NCBI RefSeq assembly: GCF_003028415.1
Contig: NZ_PYSV01000011.1
Location: 1-64,000 of the forward strand
Direction of reading: 5' to 3'
DNA length: 64,000 nucleotides
Origin: Deinococcus arcticus
Lineage (GTDB): Bacteria; Deinococcota; Deinococci; Deinococcales; Deinococcaceae
Shown: positions 13,841 to 29,311 of the stretch, piece by piece
Numbering within the stretch: position 1 is the stretch's first letter
Layout: the number at the start of each line of letters is the position of its first letter
Made by a program: the position numbers and the translations under genes
Notes under the pieces: generated by a model
Database searches by the model: none
Seen by the model: the letters and a program-made list of their open reading frames with translations, nothing else
Told to the model about the DNA's origin: nothing

Positions 13841-13935
13841 TATACGGGACTCCTCTAATGGCAAAGCATAGTGGCAGGAGCGCAAATATGCTTTTCCATC
13901 GCCTTAGTCCCGTGTTTTCTCGTGTTCGCTCCGCT
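13841..13935. repeat. Dispersed intergenic repeat, copy 1
   Basis: Bases 13894-13935 match 59601-59642 at 35 of 42 positions (shared TTCCATCGCC, AGTCCCGT, TTTTCTC and TTCGCTC blocks). The 13-mer TATACGGGACTCC at 13841 reappears inverted at 59689-59701. Within this copy ACGGGACT (13844) and AGTCCCGT (13905) are inverted partners. No reading frame is visible; this looks like a small non-coding repeat. Confidence 0.6.
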
Positions 13936-13967
13936 CAGGTTCGCCTTCGGCTCACCTGAGGCCTATA

Positions 13968-15416
<1,449 letters not shown>

Positions 15417-15445
15417 GGTGGAATCCTTTCCATGAGGCCAGTGGC

Positions 15446-15478
15446 AGCGGGCGGCGGAGATGGCCCCCACCGCCCGCT
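15446..15478 (-). other. Hairpin between eno and pyk
   Basis: AGCGGGCGG and CCGCCCGCT form a perfect 9-bp stem around 15 bases, just after the eno stop. Without a T run it is more likely an mRNA-stability or processing element than a terminator. Confidence 0.45.
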
Positions 15479-15486
15479 CACAGGAT

Positions 15487-16806
<1,320 letters not shown>

Positions 16807-16895
16807 TCAGACACTATAAGCGGGGGCGGCGGGTGCCGGATAAACCCGGTCTAACGTTCCCGGGGACATGGCCAGCGCCGCCCCGGAAACGGCCC

Positions 16896-17978
16896 TTAAA
16901 CGCGCAGCGTGACCATAACCGCCATGTACCCCCCACCGCCCGCCGCGCGGAAGATGGCGGGGCTGGTAGAGCCCGAGAACAGCAGTTCGGCTTCCCCCTC
17001 GATGGGGCCCAGGGCGTCGAGTACATGCCGGGCGTTGAAGGCCAGGCTCATGGCCGGTTCGGTGCCGCCCTGCACCACGTCCAGGGTGTCCTGGGCGCGG
17101 CCATAGTCCCCCTCAGCGGCCAGGCGCAGCTTGCCTTCAGACACCAGAAATTCCACCCGGTTGTTGGCGTTCTTGTCAGCCAGCACGGCCACGCGGTTCA
17201 CGGCTTCTTTCAGCGCAGTGGCGGGCAGCGTCACCTGGAGCTTGATTTCCTTGGGAATCACGCGTTCGTAATCCGGGAAGTCGCCGTCCAGCAGCTTCAG
17301 GTTCATGCGCACGCGGTCGGTGGTCACGCTCAGCAGACCCTCGCCGTAGGTGAAACGGGCCTCGCCGTCCTTGAGCACGCGGATCAGCTCGTCCACGCTG
17401 CGCGCCGGGATGATCAGGTTGCGGCCGTCTCCGCTGGCCGGAAAGTCACGAATGGCCACCCGGTACCCGTCCGAGGCCACCACGCGCGCACTCTCGGGGC
17501 GGTGCTCCAGCTTGATGCCCCGGAACACGGCCTGAAACGCCTCGTTGCTGGCGGCGTAGCGCACGCTGGCAAAGGCGCGGGCCAGTTCGCCCGCGTCCAG
17601 GCTCACATCGGCCTGGGCAGGGAAACTCAGGGGCGGGTAGGCGTCGGTGTCGCCGGTCTGCAGCTTGAAGTCCGATCCACCGGAGCGCACGGACAATTCC
17701 TGTCCGCTGAGTTCCAGTTCCACCAGCTCGCCGCCCAGGTTGCGCACAATCTGCGCGAACAGGTGGGCCGGCACCACGAAGTTGCGGGGGGATTTCACCT
17801 CGGCGGGCACAAAACAGGAGAGGTCAATTTCCAGGTTTGTACCGCTCAGGGTCAGGCCCGCCTCACTGGCCTCCACCTTCAGGGACGTGAGCAGGGGGTT
17901 ACTGCTGCGACTGGGGATCACCCGCTCCAGCAGGCCCAGGCCCTCGCTCAGAATTTTTTTGGTGACTTGTACGTTCAT
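16896..17978 (-). CDS. dnaN: DNA polymerase III beta sliding clamp
   Basis: A 360-residue sliding clamp that holds the replicative polymerase on DNA as a ring. Three clamp repeats are visible, beginning [24 protein letters not shown], with FRGIKLEHR and [10 protein letters not shown] near the end, the usual substrate-site ending. The ATG at 17978 has GAGG upstream. It lies next to the origin, with dnaA on the far side. Confidence 0.96.
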   Translation of the reverse strand: MNVQVTKKILSEGLGLLERVIPSRSSNPLLTSLKVEASEAGLTLSGTNLEIDLSCFVPAEVKSPRNFVVPAHLFAQIVRNLGGELVELELSGQELSVRSGGSDFKLQTGDTDAYPPLSFPAQADVSLDAGELARAFASVRYAASNEAFQAVFRGIKLEHRPESARVVASDGYRVAIRDFPASGDGRNLIIPARSVDELIRVLKDGEARFTYGEGLLSVTTDRVRMNLKLLDGDFPDYERVIPKEIKLQVTLPATALKEAVNRVAVLADKNANNRVEFLVSEGKLRLAAEGDYGRAQDTLDVVQGGTEPAMSLAFNARHVLDALGPIEGEAELLFSGSTSPAIFRAAGGGGYMAVMVTLRV

Positions 17979-18009
17979 GCCTTGCCTCACTGTCTGGTCC
18001 CTATCTTTT

Positions 18010-18262
18010 TCCTGTTTTTAAACTTAAAAAAGATAGTAGTAGTAGTAATAGGGCCTGTGGAAACTGTGGAAAAGTGCCCTAGGGGTGCGCCCAGCGCCAC
18101 TTTGCCCTGTGGACAAAAATGTGGATAACTGGCACTTTCCTGTGGAAAACCTGTGGATAACTTTGGGGGTTATCCACAGCCTCCCGAAAGGGCCCAGTTA
18201 TCCACAAAGTTATCCACAGAAAAAACGGGGTTATCCACAGGTTATCCACAGGTTTATCCACA
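18010..18262. other. Chromosomal replication origin (oriC)
   Basis: At least twelve DnaA boxes lie between dnaA and dnaN. Eight are perfect TTATCCACA: six on the plus strand (18170, 18198, 18210, 18231, 18242, 18254) and two on the minus (18120, 18152). Weaker ones on the minus strand start at 18056, 18065, 18108 and 18141. Left of them is an AT-rich stretch (18005-18033), then a run of TAG TAG TAG TAG TAA TAG triplets (18034-18051), GGCC, and a DnaA box. This is the DnaA-trio arrangement known from Bacillus subtilis, so unwinding should begin at the dnaN side. Confidence 0.93.
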
Positions 18263-18338
18263 GCTTGTGAAACCGTGCACACCGTTTTGGAACGGATTTT
18301 GGAACATATTCTGAACAGGGCAGAAGAAGTAGCGACCA

Positions 18339-19721
<1,383 letters not shown>

Positions 19722-19751
19722 CTCCCTTGCGGCACTCTTGATGCGCCGGCC

Positions 19752-19760
19752 AGCATAGCA
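19752..19760 (-). promoter_or_regulatory. Probable dnaA promoter (extended -10)
   Basis: On the minus strand TGCTATGCT is an extended -10 about 30 bases before the first possible dnaA start. No DnaA box overlaps it. Confidence 0.5.
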
Positions 19761-19799
19761 CCCGCGCTTTCGCTTCTCTCTGGAGAAAGGCCGGAGGGC

Positions 19800-20771
19800 T
19801 CAGTTCTCTCTTTCTCGGTTCTCGCGCAGCACCTCCGCCTCGCGTTCGGGAGTCAGGGCGTACGTCAGGGCCGCCGACTGGCTCCAGGCCCGGGTGTCAC
19901 AGGCGGTTCCCTCAGGGGGCGTGAGGGTCAGGCCAGCGGCAATGGCCCGCTCGGCGCTGATGTCCATCAGGCCCCCCTGAGGCGCATGTTCGGGAATGAA
20001 CAGCGGTAATTCGGCAAAGCCCAGGTGCCAGTGCTCCAGCGCGTCCTGACCTATCCACACCGGCTGCGCTATGCCCAGCACCCGCGCGAACTCGGCCCAG
20101 CTCAGGCGGGGCCCGGCGAGGTTGAACACGCCGCCGATCCCCTGCTCAATCACCCGCACGGTAAAGCGGGCGAGGTCCCGCGCGTCAATCACCTGCACGT
20201 GGTCGGTGCCGTCGCCGGGCAGCAGGGTCTCCCCTCCCCTGCTCGCCCGGTCGGGCCAGTACGGGTAGCGGGCGGTGTGGTCGTAGGGCCCCGCCACGAT
20301 CTGGGGCCGCAGGAGGGTGGCCCGCTCGCCGTAGGCCGCCTGCACGAGCTGTTCACAGGTGACCTTGAGGGGACCGTAGGTCTCGCCGGTGATCTCGGTG
20401 ACGGCCTCGGCGGCGGGGGGCAGCAGGGGGTCGTCCTCGCGCACGGGGTGCCGGTCCGGCTCAGCGTAAACGCTGGCAGTACTGATGAACACGTAGCGCC
20501 CCACCTGGGTCTGCAGGGCCTCGGCGCTGGCGCGCACCTGCCCGGGCGTGTACCCGCTGACATCCACGCAGGCGGCCCAGCTGCGCCCGGCCAGGGCGCT
20601 CAGGCCCGCCGCGCCAGCATTGCGGTCTCCCTGCAGGCGCTCCACCTCGGCCGGCAGCTCATCGCGGCTCTGACCACGCGTGAGCACGCTGACCCGGTGC
20701 CCGGCTGCCAGCAACGCCAGCACGATGTGCCGCCCCACAAACTTGGTGCCGCCCAGAACCAGAATGTCCAT
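19800..20771 (-). CDS. NAD-dependent epimerase/dehydratase family protein
   Basis: A 323-residue extended short-chain dehydrogenase. The N-terminal dinucleotide loop is GGTKFVGRHIV, and a YGPLK sequence (YxxxK) with an upstream STAS serine forms the active site. The family acts on nucleotide sugars or related carbonyls; the substrate is not readable. It may be related to plant-type RNA-binding epimerase homologues, which also begin ILVLGGTKFVG. It lies upstream of dnaA on the same strand but separated by the dnaA promoter. Confidence 0.82.
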   Translation of the reverse strand: MDILVLGGTKFVGRHIVLALLAAGHRVSVLTRGQSRDELPAEVERLQGDRNAGAAGLSALAGRSWAACVDVSGYTPGQVRASAEALQTQVGRYVFISTASVYAEPDRHPVREDDPLLPPAAEAVTEITGETYGPLKVTCEQLVQAAYGERATLLRPQIVAGPYDHTARYPYWPDRASRGGETLLPGDGTDHVQVIDARDLARFTVRVIEQGIGGVFNLAGPRLSWAEFARVLGIAQPVWIGQDALEHWHLGFAELPLFIPEHAPQGGLMDISAERAIAAGLTLTPPEGTACDTRAWSQSAALTYALTPEREAEVLRENREREN

Positions 20772-20828
20772 GCGGCCATCCTGGCATCTGGGAGGGCCGG
20801 GCGTCGAACCTCAGACGGAAGGGCCGGC

Positions 20829-21956
20829 TCAGCGGCGCACCCACCGCCCGCCCACCTCCTGGGTCAGGCCCAGCAGGTGCAGCAGCACCAGGGCCGTCTG
20901 CAACTCGGGCAGCGGCAGGCGCGTGATGGCCTGCAGGTCGTCCAGGGTGCGGGGTTCGTGCAGCGCGGCCAACACCTGGGCCTGTTCGGGGGGCAGGTCT
21001 GGCTGGGGGGCGGGTGGGGCGGCGCCCCAGCCCAATTCGTTCAGCACGTCGGCGGCGTTCTCGGTCAGCACTGCGCCGTCGCGCAGCAGCTGGTGGGGGC
21101 CGGCGGCCCGGGGATCGCCCGCGCGGCCCGGCACCGCGAACACGGTGCGGCCACATTCCAGGGCGTGGGTGGCGGTAATCAGTGAGCCGGACCGGCGCTC
21201 GCCTTCTACCACCACCGTGCCGGCCGACAGCGCCGCAATCAGTCGGTTGCGCACCGGAAAGAGGTGCTGGGCCGGCCGGGTGCCCAGTGGCGACTCGCTG
21301 ATCAGGGTCAGCTGCGCGGCCAGGGCGCGGTTCTCACCCGGGTAAATCACGTCCACCGCGCTGCCCAGTACCCCGATGCTCAGGCCCCCCGCCCCCACGG
21401 CCGCCTCGTGGGCCGCCGTATCAATGCCGCGCGCCAGGCCGCTGACCACCACCACGCCCGCGCGGGCCAGGTCGGCGGCCAGCATGCGGGTAAAGGCCGC
21501 CGCGTGGGGACTGGCGGCCCGCGTGCCCACCATGCCAATCGCCCGGGGTACCTCGGGCAGCTCTGGCAGGCTGCCGCGTACCCACAGCACGGCCGGCGGG
21601 TCGCCCAGGGCGTTCAGGGCGGCCGGGTAACCCGGCAGGCCACGAAACAGCAGCGTCACTCCTTCCACCTGGGTACGCGTCAACTCGGCCTGGGCGCGGG
21701 TGCGGGCCTGCCCCTGGGTCTGGGTGCCGGTCAGGGCGGCCACACTGCGGCTGTCCAGGCCTGGAACCTCGCGCAGGGCACGCGGCGGGGCCTGCAGGGC
21801 CGCCAGCGCGCTGCCGAAGTGGCGCCGCAACTCTTCAATCCGGCGCGGCCCCAGCTGGGTGGTGAAGCGCAGGGCCAGCAGTGCCAGCCGCTCATCGGCC
21901 AGAGGGGCCGGCGCGGGGTCAAACAGAGGGGGGCCAGGCAGCGTGGGGCCAGTCAC
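20829..21956 (-). CDS. dprA: DNA-processing protein DprA
   Basis: A 375-residue natural-transformation protein that loads RecA on incoming single-stranded DNA. The Rossmann core shows [34 protein letters not shown] and [30 protein letters not shown]. An N-terminal SAM/HhH-like part and a C-terminal winged helix flank it. GTG 21956 is chosen because a TATGCT -10 sits 6 bases before it, a leaderless arrangement; the frame stays open further upstream to overlap the kinase gene. Confidence 0.93.
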   Translation of the reverse strand: MTGPTLPGPPLFDPAPAPLADERLALLALRFTTQLGPRRIEELRRHFGSALAALQAPPRALREVPGLDSRSVAALTGTQTQGQARTRAQAELTRTQVEGVTLLFRGLPGYPAALNALGDPPAVLWVRGSLPELPEVPRAIGMVGTRAASPHAAAFTRMLAADLARAGVVVVSGLARGIDTAAHEAAVGAGGLSIGVLGSAVDVIYPGENRALAAQLTLISESPLGTRPAQHLFPVRNRLIAALSAGTVVVEGERRSGSLITATHALECGRTVFAVPGRAGDPRAAGPHQLLRDGAVLTENAADVLNELGWGAAPPAPQPDLPPEQAQVLAALHEPRTLDDLQAITRLPLPELQTALVLLHLLGLTQEVGGRWVRR

Positions 21957-22011
21957 CGGGTCAGCATACGGGGCCTGGGGCCGCGCAGCAGGCGAACTTG
22001 CCCGGGGCCGT

Positions 22012-23432
<1,421 letters not shown>

Positions 23433-23436
<4 letters not shown>

Positions 23437-23507
23437 ACGGACTGCCGTCCATTTCCAGAACATCCGGGAAAGAGCCGGATGTTCCCCCAATTCCCGGAAA
23501 TCCGCAT
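23433..23507 (-). CDS. 24-residue upstream ORF coupled to the histidine kinase
   Basis: The frame [20 protein letters not shown]... has a strong GGAGGGAGAAGGA ribosome site and its TGA overlaps the kinase ATG (ATGA). The arrangement suggests that ribosomes finishing this frame start the kinase. The peptide has no recognisable domain and may serve only for coupling. Confidence 0.4.
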
Positions 23508-23529
23508 TTGTTCCTTCTCCCTCCGGTCG

Positions 23530-23555
23530 AAAAAATTCCGTAATGTGTTACGGAA
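23530..23555 (-). terminator. Terminator between response regulator and kinase
   Basis: On the minus strand, TTCCGTAA-CACA-TTACGGAA (perfect 8-bp arms, 23536-23543 and 23548-23555) is followed by TTTTTT. It lies 17 bases after the regulator stop and should lower kinase expression relative to the regulator. Confidence 0.8.
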
Positions 23556-23571
23556 TCTTTCGGAATCCGTA

Positions 23572-24231
23572 TCAGACCTGCAGCACGTAGCCGACATTGC
23601 GGATCGTGCGGATGCGCAGGTCACTGCCCGCATGTTCCAGCTTCTTGCGCAGTTGCGAGATGCGCACCTCAACGGAGTTGCTGTTCGGCGTTTCCCAGCC
23701 GTACAGGTGAGACTCAATGTCTGCCCGGGAAAACACGCGCTCGGGGGTTCGCATCATCAGTTCCAGAATGCGGGCCTCGTGCTCGGTGAGGTTCACGTGC
23801 TTGTCGCCCACCGTCAGCAGCAGCGAACTGGTGCTGAGGCTGGTGTTGCCCAGATTCACGCCGGTGCCAGCCGCCGTGCGCCGCAGCAGCGCGGTGATGC
23901 GCGCGTCCAGTTCGGGCATGGCAAAGGGCTTGGTCAGGTAGTCGTCGGCGCCGGCATTCAGGCCCGCCACCCGCTCCTGCACCCCACTGCGCGCCGAGAG
24001 TACCAGCACGGGCGTACTGGAATACTGCCGCAGCGCCGATACAAGGTCCAGGCCGTCGCCGTCGGGCAGATTCAGGTCCAGCAAGATCAGCTGGGCGGTG
24101 TGGGTGCCCAGCCACGCCTGGGCGTCCCTGAGCGTGGCCGCGTGCTGCACCTGATAATCGGCCGACAGGTATTCCTTGAGCAGCGGCCCGAGGTGCGGGT
24201 CGTCTTCCACAATGAGGATCTGAGCCAGCAT
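23572..24231 (-). CDS. OmpR/PhoB-type response regulator
   Basis: A 219-residue DNA-binding regulator. The receiver domain starts [11 protein letters not shown] with acidic pair D10/D11, phosphorylation site D52 in [11 protein letters not shown], and K in YLTKPF; the winged-helix effector has [24 protein letters not shown] and [22 protein letters not shown] precedes the ATG by 4 bases. It forms a two-component system with the kinase just downstream. Confidence 0.94.
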   Translation of the reverse strand: MLAQILIVEDDPHLGPLLKEYLSADYQVQHAATLRDAQAWLGTHTAQLILLDLNLPDGDGLDLVSALRQYSSTPVLVLSARSGVQERVAGLNAGADDYLTKPFAMPELDARITALLRRTAAGTGVNLGNTSLSTSSLLLTVGDKHVNLTEHEARILELMMRTPERVFSRADIESHLYGWETPNSNSVEVRISQLRKKLEHAGSDLRIRTIRNVGYVLQV

Positions 24232-24345
24232 GCGTCTCCTTCGGGCCCCTGCTGCGCTTGGCAGCGGCGCCCTTTGGTCCTGTGATCGTAATGCCGCCGT
24301 GGTGCGCTGCGCTTGAGCAAACCTGCGCGCTTTGTTGGCCCAGCG

Positions 24346-24735
24346 TTATTTATTCGGGTTGCCGGTGTTACGCAGGCCCGGCAGGCTGACCGGCTGCCCG
24401 GCGCGCTGCAATCCCACCGACAGCTTGAAGGGCGTCAGCAACCGGGCCAGGGACACGCCGCCTTCCAGCAGCAACTGGCCGTCGTTCAGGGTGCCGGTAT
24501 AGCGGCTTTTCAGGCCCCCAAAAGCGCCCCGGGCGCGCTCGTCCTCGCTGGGGGCGAACAGCACCACCACGGGCCCGTCGTAATCGTCCACCAGCCGCAC
24601 GGTCATGCGCCCGCCGCTGCTCTCACCGCTGCCCAGCTTGATGTTCATCTCGCGGTCCCACACGATCAGCTGCAGGGCCCCGGCGGGCGCGGTCAGGGTC
24701 AGGAGGGTCAGCAGGGCAATGAGCAGTCTGGTCAT
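24346..24735 (-). CDS. Secreted protein of unknown function
   Basis: A 129-residue protein with a clean signal peptide, MTRLLIALLTLLTLTAPAGA, likely cut after AGA. The mature part is short and beta-rich (LQLIVWDREMNIKLGSG, GPVVVLFAPSEDE) with no motif I recognise. It precedes the response regulator on the same strand by 114 bases and could be part of its regulon or signal system; that is inference. Confidence 0.65.
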   Translation of the reverse strand: MTRLLIALLTLLTLTAPAGALQLIVWDREMNIKLGSGESSGGRMTVRLVDDYDGPVVVLFAPSEDERARGAFGGLKSRYTGTLNDGQLLLEGGVSLARLLTPFKLSVGLQRAGQPVSLPGLRNTGNPNK

Positions 24736-24885
24736 GGTGTTCGGGGGACTCCGTGTGTGGTCTGGGGGTGGGGGGTTGGCCCGGCGCCCACGGGTGAGCT
24801 GGGCTTATGACTACCCAGCGTACCCTGTTCGCCTGACGCGCGGCTGAAGTTCGGGCCACATTGCTGAGCGGCCACATCGCTGAAC

Positions 24886-24915
24886 GCGGCCTGCCCCAGT
24901 GTTCAGGCAGGCCGC
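24886..24915 (-). terminator. Hairpin after the 2-oxoacid dehydrogenase operon
   Basis: A perfect 10-bp stem, GCGGCCTGCC/GGCAGGCCGC, with a 10-base loop lies 21 bases after the E2 stop on the minus strand. The tail is not T-rich, so it may protect the mRNA 3' end as much as terminate. Confidence 0.55.
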
Positions 24916-24935
24916 GCACAGAATCCTGACGGACC

Positions 24936-26474
24936 CTACATCGCTTCCAGCATCAGGCGGTCGGGGTTTTCCAGCAGGCGAATGACCTCCTTGCAGAAGC
25001 GCGCGGCCTCGGCGCCGTCCACGAGGCGGTGGTCAAAGGACAGCGAGAGGTACATCATGTGCGCCACCACGATCTCGTCGTACTCGTTGACAATGGGGCG
25101 CTTCTGGATGGAATGCACGCCCAGAATGGCGGCGTCGGGCACGTTGATGATGGGGAACGAGAACAGCGCGCCGATAGACCCGATGTTCGTGACGCTGAAG
25201 GTGCTGCCTGCCAGTTCGTCGGCCTGCAGCTTGCCCGCCTGGGCGCGGCCCGCCAGATCGGTGACCTCGCGCGCCAGATCAAAGACGCTCTTGTGATTCA
25301 CGTCTTTCAGCACCGGCACCGTAAGGCCCGCATCGGTGGCCACCGCCATGCCGATGTTGTAGTAACGCTTGTGCACGATCTCCTGCGTGGCCTCGTCAAA
25401 GGAGGTGTTCAGGCTGGGGAACTTGCGCAGGGCCACCGCCACGGCCTTGAAGATAAAGGGCAGGTACGAGAGCTTGACCCCAGCGGCGGCGGCGTCCGCC
25501 TTGACCCGGCTACGGAACTCGACCAGTTTGCTGAGGTTCACCTCGTCCACCGTCAGGGTACGCACGGTGTAGAGGTGAGAAGCCACCATCTGGTTGCTGA
25601 TGGCCCGGCGCATGCCGCGCAGGGGCGCGCGCTCTTCCAGGTGCTCGTAGCCCTTGGGCGTGCGGTACTGCACCGGGGGCACGGTCATGCCGCCGCTCCC
25701 TGCTTTCTGGGCGGGAGCCGGCGCGGCGGCCTGTGCCGCAGCCGGCTGGGGGGCCGCTGCCTGGGGCGCGGGGGCCGCCTGTCCCTGCTGGCTGTGGGCC
25801 AGCACGTCCGAGACGCGGATGCGGCCGTTGGGGCCGCTGCCGGGCACCTGGGTCAGGTCCAGGCCCAGTTCGCGGGCCAGCTGCCGCGCGGCGGGCACAG
25901 CCAGCACCCGGCCATCGGCGCGGCCGGCGGGGGCGGGCTCGCGGTTCAGAATGCTGCCCACGCCGCCCGTGTAGGTGCCCGGCGCGCCGCTGCCCGCCAG
26001 ATTCTCGCCGGCCCGGTTGGTCAGGCCCTGCACCTGAATCTTCTCGTCCGAGGCAAAGGCCTTGAAGAGACTGGTGGAATCGTCGTCGGCGCCTTTTTTC
26101 AGGTGCCCGGCTTCCACGATGCTGCCCACCTGCTCGCGCTCCTCCTGGGCCTGGGGGGGCAGGGCGCTGCCGGGGGCGGCCGGGCTGCCCGCGCTGTTCT
26201 GAATGCCCTGAGCCGGGCTGGGGGCACTTGCCGCGCTCCCCCCCTCGTCAATCAGGGCAATGGCGGCGTGCACCGCCACCACGTCACCCTCGCCGGCCAG
26301 GCGCTTGTGCAGCACGCCGGCCACCGGGCTGGGCAGTTCCACCGTTACCTTGTCGGTCATCACTTCGCACAGGGGCTGTTCCAGGGCGATGGTGTCGCCC
26401 TCCTGGACCAGCCACTTCAGGATTTCGCCCTCCACCACACTTTCAGCCAGTTCGGGCAGCAGCACTTCTTTCAT
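24936..26474 (-). CDS. 2-oxoacid dehydrogenase E2 (dihydrolipoyl acyltransferase)
   Basis: A 512-residue E2 core protein. A lipoyl domain carries the modified lysine in MTDKVTVELPS (K42); an Ala/Pro/Gln-rich linker leads to the E1/E3-binding domain with VPAARQLARELGLDLTQVPGSGPNG; the catalytic domain ends with SFDHRLVDGAEAARF. The linked E1 beta with [10 protein letters not shown] suggests a branched-chain 2-oxoacid dehydrogenase, which makes the branched acyl-CoA starters of membrane fatty acids. No E3 gene is in the window. Confidence 0.9.
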   Translation of the reverse strand: MKEVLLPELAESVVEGEILKWLVQEGDTIALEQPLCEVMTDKVTVELPSPVAGVLHKRLAGEGDVVAVHAAIALIDEGGSAASAPSPAQGIQNSAGSPAAPGSALPPQAQEEREQVGSIVEAGHLKKGADDDSTSLFKAFASDEKIQVQGLTNRAGENLAGSGAPGTYTGGVGSILNREPAPAGRADGRVLAVPAARQLARELGLDLTQVPGSGPNGRIRVSDVLAHSQQGQAAPAPQAAAPQPAAAQAAAPAPAQKAGSGGMTVPPVQYRTPKGYEHLEERAPLRGMRRAISNQMVASHLYTVRTLTVDEVNLSKLVEFRSRVKADAAAAGVKLSYLPFIFKAVAVALRKFPSLNTSFDEATQEIVHKRYYNIGMAVATDAGLTVPVLKDVNHKSVFDLAREVTDLAGRAQAGKLQADELAGSTFSVTNIGSIGALFSFPIINVPDAAILGVHSIQKRPIVNEYDEIVVAHMMYLSLSFDHRLVDGAEAARFCKEVIRLLENPDRLMLEAM

Positions 26475-26544
26475 GGAATACCTCGTCGGTTGGGAAACTT
26501 GATTGGCTCGGCGCTCAGCCGGGGCAGGCGGCCTGGACGGGTCC

Positions 26545-26787
26545 TCAGCGCAGCACCAGGGCGCGCAGGAGGCCGTAGATCAGCAGCACCAGGGCCAGCA
26601 CCTGAATCCAGCGCTCGCCCTGGGCATAGACCCAGGCGCTCAGCCCCAGCAGCGCGAACAGGCCGCCAATGGCCACACTCTGCCAGGGTTCGGCCAGCCG
26701 CCCCACCAGGGCGTACAGGCCAAACCCGATCAGCAGCCCCAGGGTGCCCAGCAGCGGGCGCAGGAAATCAGGCTTCACGGCCCCCAT
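26545..26787 (-). CDS. Small membrane protein between E1 beta and E2
   Basis: An 80-residue hydrophobic protein with about three membrane helices (LLGTLGLLIGFGLYALVG, VAIGGLFALLGLSAWVYA, VLALVLLIYGLLRALVL). It begins 2 bases after the E1 beta stop, so it is co-transcribed with the complex. No known family is recognised, and a role in the complex is not evident. Confidence 0.6.
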   Translation of the reverse strand: MGAVKPDFLRPLLGTLGLLIGFGLYALVGRLAEPWQSVAIGGLFALLGLSAWVYAQGERWIQVLALVLLIYGLLRALVLR

Positions 26788-26788
26788 C

Positions 26789-28914
<2,126 letters not shown>

Positions 28915-28987
28915 GACCTGGGGCCTCCTGGCGTCGGGGCGGGCGCGGGTGTTACCCTGGCCCCCACCCAAACGGAAATCTGTCTAG

Positions 28988-29009
28988 CAAACGCTCGTTA
29001 GGTATTTTA
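28988..29009 (-). promoter_or_regulatory. Promoter and TetR-type operator of the E1-E2 operon
   Basis: A -10 box TAAAAT (29004-29009, minus strand) is followed at once by the palindrome CTAACGAGCGTTTG (28988-29001), which fits CNAACGNNCGTTNG. From memory, that is the operator described for Thermus PaaR, an acyl-CoA-responsive TetR repressor; I could not verify it here. The site would cover the transcription start, so repression relieved by an acyl-CoA is a reasonable guess. No TetR gene is in the window. Confidence 0.6.
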
Positions 29010-29020
29010 GACCCTTTGAC

Positions 29021-29311
29021 CGTGAGGGAAGGCCGGGCGCCAGGAAGGTGGGCGGGCGCAGGCTGGTCGCCAACGACGGGAAGATTGGATTTCGTCCGTG
29101 TAGCAGAGACAGCCCGGAGATGGGGCCAAGGGGTGTGAAGTTGGGAGCGGCAGCTGTAGAGGTCGCAACTGCGCCAGATTGCTGGCTCACCCTGCCGAGA
29201 GGCATGCTGCTCTGAAAGCTCCCCTCAACCGTTGAGCTGCTTTCTTTCCCAATCAGGGCAGGAGCCTTCTTCACGCTGCGTCGCCTCTTTCTCGCGGCCC
29301 ACCCTGTCCCC
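29021..29311. other. Intergenic stretch without recognised gene
   Basis: Nothing coding is supported here. A short near-palindrome, CTCAACCGTTGAG (29224-29236), is followed by a pyrimidine-rich CTTTCTTTCCC. On the plus strand this could be a weak terminator, though there is no plus-strand gene before it. Confidence 0.35.
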
